A stretch of DNA of 64,000 nt. It comes from Nepenthes gracilis. Lineage: Eukaryota; Streptophyta; Magnoliopsida; Caryophyllales; Nepenthaceae. Positions within the stretch are counted from its first letter, which is position 1, and each line of letters begins with the position of its first letter. This document shows positions 14,501 through 26,500 of the stretch, piece after piece. The notes below the pieces were generated by a model. That model searched no databases. It was not told the origin of the DNA and saw only the letters and a program-made list of their open reading frames with translations. A program made the translations under genes and the position numbers. The stretch spans positions 7,648,126 to 7,712,125 of the forward strand of contig BSYO01000036.1 of NCBI GenBank assembly GCA_033239525.1. Reading direction: 5' to 3'.

Positions 14501-17500
14501 ATAAATCCAAATCGCCGATATCAAAAATCCAATCCTCAAATCTGAAACAAGATCCAATATCCAAAACCAATGGTAGTCTCGAACTCAAATCATATATCAA
14601 AATCCAAAACAAATGTCAAATCAAAAAATAGCCTTCTCAAAACATATACATATATATATAACAAAAGTGATCCGAATGTCAAATCAAATAACATATGTCC
14701 CAGTAGATATCTAATCCAGTGTCCAATCTAATGTTCGAGCAAATCATGATCGAGACAAAATCCAATAGTCAGATGATCCAATCGCGTGTGCAGAAGTTGA
14801 ATCAGCACTGTAAACAAAAATCCAAAGTCCGCATCAAAACTTATAATTAAAATCAAATATACGAGACATACCAAAACCTTTTTGTAAGCAAAATCGGCAA
14901 ATCCAAAATCCAAGTCCAAATCAGAGTCCAAATACAAATCCATGCCGAAATGTAAAGCATACGCTTAAATTTGAGTTCCAATTATTTAAAGACTAACTTG
15001 AAAAAGAGTTATATATACTCCCGATAACCTTAGATCAAATCAAATGCAGTTTAAGTCAATATGCTAGGCCACCTACATACTCTATCTCTCATAGGTAATG
15101 TTGTTCACTATATCTTGCTATCCGTAATTTTCGGTGTAATTCTCAACTATTAAAAATATATTAGGATGTCCAAATATATTATAAATTCCAATTAAATATC
15201 CAAAGAGAGGGGTCACTACATCCAATCCTTTCCTACCGACTGAAAGGGATTTCCAATAATAAATCTCCCCACTGGGAGCAGACAAGAATATTCAATATCA
15301 AATTCAAAGATAGTGACCACAACCCCGGCACATGCACGTGAAAATGCACGGCCCATGCACAATTTCATACTCATTTTTATACAAATATACATATATAAAA
15401 ATATACAGTATCCGATATTTATCGATTTTTTAGAAAATCACAAAACCCTCGAATAATAATAGAAATAGAACAAATCCGTCAAACAACTGGTAAATCTGTC
15501 ATGCATGCACAAGAAGAAGAATGGGCTAATTAAAAGAGCATGCACGGATTTAAAACCTCCAAATCGAAACAAAACGTTATCAAATGCAAAATCAGACAAG
15601 GAATAGGGCTAAAAGATACTTACATTAACCTTATACTAAACAGATCTAATGGAAAAATACTTCAAAGAACCCAAACGGTGCCTTCTCTCTCTTCTCCCCA
15701 CGCCCTCTCTCTCCTATTTTCTCCTCATATGATGGGTGCACAATGCTCCACGCCTCTATTTATAAATAGGCTCGCTCTCATGCGCAACTTGGGTATGCCT
15801 CAAATGATGACATTCTGGAATTAGTGCCTCGAGCGTGCATCAGGCACTACGCCACTGAACCGAATATTCTTCAAAGTTTCACAATATAATTACTTCAAAA
15901 TATATCCAATTAATCCAAAAATCATAACTGATATTAAAATCATCCAGATAGGGATCCGGGGTATTACACTACAAGCACATGTTTCCAATGCCAACAACTT
16001 TCGACAAGCCATCATTCCCAATCTTTTGTACCCCATAATGCAATGGTGCATAAGGAGTAAAGAAACACTTACTTTTATGTCATATGGAGTGAGGGCCCAG
16101 TATCTATTACCCATCTCGTCTTGTGACCCATGTGGCTCCTCATTTTCTACACATTAACCACTAGAAAGTCAACATAGGTAGCCATAGAGACTTATTCAAT
16201 GTCAGTCATGATCCTTCTTTTATTGTTTAATGTCTCCTCCCTCCTCTTGCTTCAACTTGAAACAATTTTATTTAATGTGACCTTTCTTACCACAATAAGA
16301 GCACCTAACTTCCTTGTGTTTGGGCTAACTATTGCTTCTTTCTAAATTATTGTCTCTCTCCACTAATCTTCTATTCCAAGAACTGTTAGTTGAGACCAAG
16401 ACACTTAACTTTTCAGAAACTTCATCACTTTTCTTCCCCCTAGACTCATTCATAAATAGAAAGCAATGACCACATCAAGATTGTGGCGATACCAAATAGT
16501 AGCGCCAGCACAATATGATCAAATGAGTTCGGATGCAAAACCACCACCACTACTAACGCCTTGTTCTCCTCCTTGATCTTCTCATCAAGTATGGATATTT
16601 GTGTCAAGATATGGTTGCCTCTCCAATATTCTTGTCAAGTGCAAACATTTACGTCAAAATGCAGTTGAACTCATTCAAGTGCTTCTTAAAGTTCCCGCAA
16701 TTTGCCAACCAAATGCCATAAAATCACTACTTCAAATATAATCTCATCGTCAAAGACTTGGATTTGTTGCTACCCTCGAGCTTCACGCAGACCTCTACTG
16801 GATTCAAAAAGTGATGGGTCCAGCATAGATTTGGACCGAAACCAACAAAGCCTAACTCAAAGAAGACGGGTCCGATCAGCAGAGGGGCCTAATCCAATGA
16901 CGGTGTCCCAGGAAATTCAGATTCAAGGCCCACTTGGTGCCCCAGATATATAGCCAATTAGTGTCGCTCACACTCCTATAGAGGCGACCATAGTGGCGCA
17001 GGAAGCGTCGACTCACGGGTTGCCAGCCAATGAGAGATAAGGTCAATCCTGATAAGCTGCCGCCGTAGCACACGCCGTCCCAACAGCAACTCAGCCAATC
17101 CCAGTGACGTCAAACAGGCCTGTGTTGGCCACACCCAACAATGGTCTCCTTATCTCTACAAGGCAACAACTGACACTGCTGGCCACCGCCAGTACTCAGC
17201 ATCCGGCGAATCCCGACAAGCCCATAGTCAGAGATCCCGGCTCCCAAATCCTCCCTAAAGGAGCCCACAAATACCCTCTCCAACAGCTGAGAGAAGACTC
17301 CCCACTTCCAAAAAAGAGCCTAAGCAATGACCTGAGATCAAGATCCCGATTTTTCACCTAGTGCTCAAAGCAACAAGGAGAAATAATCAACTTTCTTCCC
17401 CTAAAGTACCGCCACCTCACAGCAATAGTGAACCACTCATAGCAGTGCACCAAAGAGAGCACAAGTCACCTTCTAGCATTCCACGCACTCCCCTCACCCC

Positions 17501-20500
17501 AGCATTCCATGCACTCCCCTCACCACAGCATTTCTGCATTCTCACCACGTTTACTTCCATGCATGTATCTTTCCATTCCCGTGGAAAGATTTCTAACTTG
17601 AGCATCGGAGTGTTTACGGTGAGATGACCTCCCGCTATCCTCTGACCTATTGTTTGAAGTTTGTAGTGCGTATGGCCCAGGTTGAGAGATGTGGAGATCG
17701 GACCTGTTTGCGATCCGACCCAGACGAAGAATCTAAAGGCTCTCTAATCCGCACGAGAACCTGGACCTAGAGACGCATCATTAGCGCCATCTATAGAAAC
17801 AACGAAAAAGTCTAACCACCTGTCTTAACGTTCACTATCTCACTCTAAAGATGGTCAACACTAGAGTACGGGCAAGCGCACTGGCGAAGGACACCGCCAC
17901 CCATTGTGACGACCCCTCTATGGGTAGCCGTGCCAGCTAGCAGTCCTAACCTGACATGCGCAAACTAACTGGTGACGTGGACAACATGAAGTAGATGCTT
18001 CAGGCATTGTCCACTTGAGCTGGGGCGCAATGGATGGGAGCCTCTCCCCCGGGGCCCTAAACGTCGACTTCCAACCGGAGGAAACTCAGGGAGAGGTCCC
18101 CAGCGGTAAGAACAGCCAGGCTTGACAATGACGAGGCCCAGGCAGCCTTAGGGAACAGGTCCCAGATGATACTTCGAAGCCTCCCGAGCAGAGGAGAGGG
18201 CTCATGCAGTACGTGACGACCTGCGTGATCTCCAAGAAAACTTCAAGCTCCGCGACTTTATCAACGCGAAGAGGAGCGGGTCCACCCCTCAGATAGAGGA
18301 GAAAGTAGAGAAGATATGGTAGCACGTGTTCAAGGGGGAGCCCGGGCAGCAGGCACTCAATCTGCGGAGATCGCCGTTCACCATGGACATTCGAACGCAA
18401 CCACTCCCTCTCAAGTTCAAAATGTCTATGCTGGACGCGTATGGTGGGCGTACGGATCTGATGGATCACCTAGACTACTTCTGCACGCTGCTGTCCTTCC
18501 ACGGGGCAAGCGAGGCCATCATATGCCAGTGCTTTCCCCTAGCGCTCAAGAAGGACGCCAGGCTCTGGTTTCATTGCCTCCAGCCCAACTCTGTCCAATC
18601 CTTCGACGAGCTCGCCGACTGCTTCCTGTGCCAGTTCACCTCCATCCAGAGGGAAGAGAAGCAGCCCTAGCATCTTGTCTGCCTTCGCCAGAAGCTGAAG
18701 GAGAGCCTAAAGTGGTTCCTCAACTGCTTCACTGCCGAGGCTCGCTGCATCCCCTAGCTCTCCGACGAGATGAAATTGAGCGCCTTCATCGCCACATTAG
18801 CAGTTGGAGAGTTCTTCAAGCATCTGGCATACCAGCACCCCCTATCCTTCCGAGAAGTTGAGACCATCACTCAAGCCTACATTGCGGCCGAGAAGGCCAA
18901 AGAGGCAAAGCGTTCCAAATGTGCAAACCGACAGTAGGAAGGACCAACTGCTGGGAAGAAAAGAAACGGAGATGACAGCCACTCTTGGGAACCCTACAAA
19001 CAACTGAGGTCCGAGCCGAGTGTCCAAAGGAAGTACTAGCCCCTAACCTTGACGCCCCTAAACGACACTCGCTCAAACATCTTGATGCAGATCCGAAATG
19101 AGAAATTTCTGAAGTGGCCAAAAGCGCCGAAGAACTCAAAGGCCGAAGACCAGACGAAGCATTGCCACTTACATCGGTCTCTGGGGTATACTACAGAGGA
19201 CTGCCGAACCCTGCAAAAGGAAATTGAAGACCTGGTCCGCCAAAGGCACCTCACTCGGTTCCCGAAAAGTTCAGAGCAAACCCCTGAGGTTGCCAACAAC
19301 GAAGCCAGAGAACTGCCGAGAAACGGAGTCGCCGCTAGTGTCATCAGCATGATCTCAAGTAGGTCGGCCCGAAGTAGCGTCCAGCAACAAGAGAGTAAGA
19401 ATAGTGGTTAGGACTGATGTCATTAGTTTTAGTGACGACGATATGACACATATAACTTCCTCTCATTCAGACCCTTTTGTTGTATCAGCCATCGTTTCAA
19501 ATGGTATGCTTGACTACCAACTGAAACGAATTTTTATTGATAACGGAAGCTCTCAAGATTTGTTGTACTTCGATGCATTTTTAAGCTTGGACTAAAAAAG
19601 AATCAGATGAGAGTAGTCAAAGGACCTCTACACGGCCTGGACAATGAACCAGTGCCCGTGCAAGGAGACATTCAACAGGTCACAATGGGAACTCACCCGC
19701 ATATAGCTAGCACGCTCTTACATTCCTCGTTGCCAACCTACCATCAGCCTACAACGCCATTCTAGGTCAACCATTCCTAGCCGCCTTCAAGGCCGCGACA
19801 TCGATTCCTCACTTAAAGGTAAAGTTTCCGACCCCGTACAGAATCGGGGAGGCGCTGGGCAACTAGATTATGGGACAAACGTGCCACCTATCCTAAGTCA
19901 CCCCCACCGCTCCAAGTCGACCAACTGAGGACCTAGACTTCCGCAATGAGGTATCGTTGCAACAGGCGTAGTCAGATGAGACAACGAAGCTAGTCCCCTT
20001 GAACCCCAACGAACCCAAGAAGTGCGTGCACATCGGTGGATCCCTCTCCACGTCGGTCCGTGGCCAGCTCATGGACTTTCTCAGGCAAAACTCCGATATC
20101 TTCAAGTGAATTTTTGCTGACATGCCCAAAATACCGGCCGAAGTAATGATTCATAAGTTAGGTCTTGATCCCAGTACAAACCCGTCAGGCAGAAGCACAG
20201 GACCACTCCGTCGAGAAGCTAAGAGCCATAAGGGAAGAGGTGAAAAAGTTGCTCAACGCAGGATTCATAAGGGAAGTCCAGTACCCGATTTAGCTGTCAA
20301 ACGTCGTCCTCGTGAAGAAAAGCAGCAGCAAGTGGCGGATGTGCGTCGATTTCACCGATGTGAATAAAGCCTGCGCAAAAAACAGCTTTCCACTTCCTTG
20401 GATCGATCAGCTATTGGACTCCACGTCCGGGCACGAACTCCTAAGCTTCATGGATGCCTACTCGGGTTACAACCAAATAAGGATGAGCCTAGACGACAAT

Positions 20501-23500
20501 GAGCACACCTCATTCATGACCGACCAAGAGACCTACTGCTACAAGGTCATACCCTTAAGTCCGAAGAACGCTGGCGTTACGTACCAGCGGCTAGTGAATA
20601 AGATGTTTGAAGCCCATATCGGTAGGAATGTAAATGTATACGTAGACGACATGCTCGTCAAAAGCAAGGTGGCCAACGACCACGTCCGTGATCTGGCAAA
20701 AACCTTCAAGGGGCTTCAAGCCCATAGGATGAAGTTCAACCCAACCAAGTGCGTGTTTGGGGTGACCTCCGGAAAATTCTTGGGCTTCTTAGTATCCCGG
20801 TGGGGCATCGAAGTGAACCCGGAGAAAATTAGAGCCATCCTTGATATAAATCCTCCGCAAACCATGAAAGTAGTCCAAAAGCTCACAGGGAAACTCGCCG
20901 CCCTCTCACGATTCCTAGCCGAATCCACGGAGAAGTATCTACCATTCTAAGACCCTTAAGGAGACACAGGAGACCGGATTCCAATGGACGAACGAATGCA
21001 AGGCTGCGTTCGAGGAGCTGAAAGCGTATCTCACCAATCCTCCACTCCTAACCTCCCCTTCAGACAACGAGGACCTATATCTCTACCCGATGGTGTCAGA
21101 CACGGCTCTCAATTCGGTCTTTATTCGGCAGCAAGGGAATGTGTAGCGGCCCATGTATTATGTGAACAAAGTGTTGACGGGCATGGAGTCTCGCTACCTT
21201 CATGCCGAGAGAATCGCCCTGTTCCTCATCTACTCTGCCCGAAAGTTGAGGCCATACTTTCAAGCGCATCAAATCGTCGTGCTAGCTGACCAGCCTCTGA
21301 AAGCGATCTTACAGAAGCCCGAGACGTCTAAACAATTGGTCAAATGGGCCATAAAGCTGGGCGAGTTTGACGTGAAGTTCTGACCAAGGCCAGCCCTCAA
21401 GGGCCAAGCCCTCGCGGACTTCATGGTCAAAACGGCAACCCCCGCTCTCGACACCCAAGACCAAGTCGAAGACGTGAGCACCACGAGCGCCCCTGTGTAG
21501 ACCTTAATGTCGACAGGTCGACCACGCAAATAGGCAGCGGGGCCGAAGTCATGCTCAAAACCCCTGACGGCTCGGAAATCAAGTACTCTCTAACGCTCGG
21601 ATTCCTAGCCAGCAACCGCATAACAGAATACGAGGCCCTCCTCGCAGGGCTCAGGCTGGCCAAGAAATGCTCAGTGAGAGTGTTAGTCATATGCAACGAC
21701 TCGTAGTTAGTGGTCAACTAGATTCAAGGAGTCTTTGAGGCATCGAACCCGTAACTCACTAAATACCGGGCAAAGGCGAAGGCCCAAGCCCAGGCATTCG
21801 AGAAGTTGGAGATTGGGCACATCCCAAGAACGCAAAACTGGAAGGCTGACCAACTGGCTAAAGGCGCAGCGGCGGGATCTTAGGAGCAATTCACCAGAAG
21901 CATGCGGGAAATTCTAACCATGCCCAGCATTGATGACCCAGAATGCGAGGTGCTGCGGATAGCAGAGGACAACTGGATGACCCCATAGTTGAAGTACTTG
22001 GCGGACGGAGCGCTGCCCGAAGACTCAGAGGAGGCTAAGCGAATAAAGAAAATCGTCGGCTGGTACACGATCATCGACGGAAGACTGTAATAGTGGGGAT
22101 ACTCGACCCCCTACCTGATATGCCTCACACCAGAGGAAACTGAATACGCAATGGGCGAGGACTTCATCAAAAAGTGTGAAAACTGTCAAGTTCACGGGAC
22201 CCTAACCTACTAGGCATACATGGAGCTGCAGAGCCTGTAGGCCCCGTGGCCGTTCACACAATGGGGGCTTGATATCCTCGGGCCATGCCCTTGACCCTAG
22301 GACAGAGAAAGTTTCTCACTGTCAGTATTGATTATTTCACCAAGTGGGTTGAGGCAACTCCCCTGGCACACATAACTGAACAGAATGCGATGGAGTTCAT
22401 TCGTTAGAATATCGTTTGTCAGATCAGGATTCTCGAGATATAGTGACCGACATCGGAACCCAATTTACCGATAAACGGTTAACTAAATATTGCACAAGTT
22501 TATGCATCAGACTGGTTCACATGTTCGTGGCATACCCACAGGCTAACAGCCAGGTCGAGGTAGATAACTGAACGCTGTTGCATGGACTGAATACTAAACT
22601 CGAGGACACAGGGGGCTCCTGGGCTAACAAGCTACCTTCTATGCTCTGGTCGTACAGCACAACCTCGTGAGAACCAACGGCCATCAAAACCTTAGGAAGC
22701 CTAAGAGGCAGGCGTGTGGTGATCTCCTACAGCAAAAGAGAGCACCCCCGATCAACAACGGTCAGTGGGCTAAGACCATGCGCACGAAAGAGACGACGCC
22801 TTGAGCAGGGCCGAGCGCTGAAATGATGTGGTGTGCGCAACGGCCTAAGACCCGAAGTCCGACTGCTATGGCCTCAAAACCCAGCTGGCCCTCAAGAGAC
22901 ACCACAGGACATGCGACGACGTTCGATTCACTGGACAAAGCATCCCACTATGCGCAAGATGCAGCGATAGGATGAGCACAGTGCAAACAGCTCCCAAACC
23001 GAGCCTTGGCGACAATAGCGAAACAGTTTAGCTAGCACAACGAGAAGATCTGTATCATTCAAAAAAAGAAGAGAGAAAAAGAAAAGTGAAAAGAAAGTAT
23101 ACATTATTCAAGCCAGAGATTACAATGTTCCTCTCGGAAAGCCATATATAGAAAAAGTGAACAAAAAGCATGGCTGCCCTACGTGCCTGAAGGTCCTGTC
23201 CCTTCCGGAAAGTTGATCAAGCGCGAGCTATTTTCAATTCCATCATTACAAGGGTCGAGGATCCCTACAGAGACTCTCGGAGCCGCAACGGAGACTAATG
23301 ACGACATATGCGTATGCTGTCCCATAACCTCTTGTCCAACACTCGAGCCATCTCTTTCAAAGAGAGCCGGACTCGCAAGCCAGCCTCAACACGGCACACC
23401 AATCCTGTAAGCTAACGATGAGATCCCCAACTGCCAGCAGTTCACCTCTCAGCTGCTCGTTCTCCGCTTTAGGGTGGCAACCTCACTCCTCCAACGCTGC

Positions 23501-26500
23501 TCAGCCGCTCATTTGCTCTTCTTGAGCCCGGCGGGTTCACTTGTCCCGTTGAGAAAGAGCACTGTGGAATAATTGAATCGCATCGGGGATTTGCAAAAAA
23601 AGAGACAAAAAGCCCGTGAATCCTGGCAATGCGGGAAACATTGTACAAAGGGAGTAGGTAGACAGATTCCCAGCTTGATGAGTGAAGAAATCATACCTCA
23701 ATGAATGGCTCAGAGCGCCAGCGGATCAAAGACGGCCAGATCGACACGCACAGGGGGCTCCGGCCACTCGACAACCTCCTTTGTCCCGCTCACCAAAACC
23801 TTGCCAATCGGAGCTTCAGCAACGACCCCCTCGAGCACAACAGCCTCTGTAGCGGCCTCAGGACCAGTGACAAACAACTTGGGCGACATTCTAACTGGAG
23901 CGTTGACCGCCTCCGGAGCATCCACAGGTGTAGTAGCAAGCTCCAGATCAACCACCTCAATAAGCTTTGTTGATCCGGTCGCTACCTCCTCAGTGCCCGT
24001 CATAGCCACCCCTCTGAAGGACTTGACTAGTCACTCACTGGTAGAGGCTCCCGCCTCGACATCAAACAGGGAACTTGGTGCAGACCCTTCACCTAAGGGA
24101 AAACCCAGTAAGGGGAACGCCATACTCCGCCAAAGCAACAGCCGAAATTGGTGAGCGCTCGACGACTTCCACGTGTAGCTACGACTCTGGCTCCTGCGTA
24201 CAACAGTGGCCCCAGTTGGCATCGTCGAGGAGGACCCAGCGAACTAGCCTGAACGGCTGGCAATATCAGGGCCCTCCTGCTAGAAATGCTTTCGGCCCCC
24301 CTCAACCTTTTCAGGGCCGCCACGTCCTCGTTAGAAGAGGAATCCGCCAACAACGATGAGTCACTCTGCTCGGGCAACTCCCTCGATGGCTCTCTAATGA
24401 CCAGGGCCCCAACCTTCCTTTTCTGGGCTGCAACCGCCACCCCACTACTAGTAGGCTTCCACCTAACAGCCGTGAAAAGCTCGGAGGTCAAGTAAAAACT
24501 CTGAGTGGCAAATGTCTTTATCTCTGCCTGAATATGATCAATCAGATTTTTCTCCTGCATCTCTTCCTACTCGTTGACGCTTTTCGAGAAGAAATTGCTC
24601 ACGGGACCCCACTCGTTAGGAATCTCCCACTCTAGAGGGGTCGCCAAGAAAAAAAAAGTGATTTTTCTAGTTTTTCACTGAGTCGGGGTTCATTCCCTGG
24701 AAACTAAAGCATGGACGAGAAGACATTGAAAGCCAATCTTCCGATTGGATAAAGTGAAAGATCACATTCACCGAGTGCAGGCTAAACCCGCAATCATGAA
24801 GATGTACAAAGATGCACATGGATACCAGGTAGCGTACGGCATTTGGATGAAGCCATGCCACCGGAACGCCGAGGGCCTCAAAGATCCCATACAAATCCAG
24901 CTTTATGGGGAAGCAAAGCCCACCCTTCAGGTGGTACTCATACACAATAATGAAACCCGCAGGGAGTGCATTCGCTCTTCCCCCCTTGCTAGGAAGGAGA
25001 TGGGCCCAGTCGCTCAGGATATGGTAGCTAACCCTCAGAGCAGCGACGGCGCTCGCTGAAAGGACCGACTTGATGTCGCCTACTCTCTGACGAATGGTGG
25101 AAGAAGGAGAGCTTTTCTTCTTCGCCATGGATTCTCAAAGCAGATAAGCACAAAGTGTGAATGGCGTGGGGAAGCGCTGTTTAAATGGAAACGCAAGAGG
25201 AGGTCAAGCGGCATCGTATGGGAAAACATAAGGTTCGCCTCTATATTGGCCATGACACGCGTCCCTTCAGCAGAGCGTGGCACGTCTGTCCAAGGCAGCC
25301 CATTATGGCACCTGACAGACAGCCCCCCACTCACGCTGCAGCCGTTTGTCAGATCCCAACCGTCACACCATGCAATTAATGTGAGGATATCGGCCATCAG
25401 AAAAGACGGTAGTCCATCCGACATCCAGACCAAAAGGGCAAAACAAGTCATCCGAACACGACGAATCACAACAGATAAACTACTCTATTATAAAGAAATT
25501 TTATTAAGAAATTTCATTGATAAAGTTTCTTTACAGGAAAAGCTAACCAGTGGTCGCAAAATACAATGTTTCTATCTACCCCCGCCGGGCTCAGCAGGAT
25601 CAAGAGTTAGGAACTCGGTCAACTCTAAGCGCATTCAGGCACCCGCATTTCGAGAATCTGGGAGGCCAACGTGAAAGCCAAGCACCGCCAGAGAAGCTAT
25701 CCTCCAGCTGAATCGAATCCCTTCCTGGAATCTTCCTTACAGCATGGGTGCCAGGTCCTCCGGCCGGATCCTTGATCTCAGCTCAGCCTCCAGCTACGTG
25801 TGGACAACATGCCCTTCCCTGAGTCGCACCGGACACTGCTCGAGCTCCTTCTGAAGAACAACGATCTAGCTCGGGGCTTGCAAGTTGATGTTTGCTAACT
25901 GCAACGACCTCGCCTTTGCCTCGGACCATGATTGCTCAAATAAGCCGCTGACGCCCGATTCTGCTCGATCTCAGCAATGGCAGCCTGCACCCGGGTCTTG
26001 ATCTCCTCAACTGCCCGTTGGGCACGGCGGATCGACTGACCGGCTCCCTCAGGTCACCGGCGCCAAGAGGAATTGGAAGCCCCTTCGAATTCAAAGCTCG
26101 GCGATACTCTCAAAGGCCTTGTTGGCCCCATGACTGAAGGCTCCGAGTGGCAACCTTCTGCTACCGGAGAGAAGACACATGACAATTGCAAAGTATCCGA
26201 GCCACCCACGTTACAACGAGGACGCATCCACGAGAGGAGTACAACGATAGACTTCGAAAGTGGCTGCAAATCTCCCGCAGATCCATCCAATTCCTTTGCG
26301 AAACTCCACAAGGTGCAAGACAAGCCAAGAACTCCGCATTGGTTCACCAACGATGGGATTAGTTTGGGTCACCCAAGCTGAAAACCCCTCAATTTATAGC
26401 CGCGCAGAAGGCCCGATGAGCTCTCAGAGGGGCACACCACCTGATGACCGTCAATCGGAAAATAGGAAGGCCATTAATGCAGAGCCGATTCCAAGGCTGC

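Noticed and set aside
18086..19350. Minus-strand ORFs of 60-130 codons over Tat gag
   Set aside because: Mirror frames of GC-rich gag; the plus strand has the conserved motifs.
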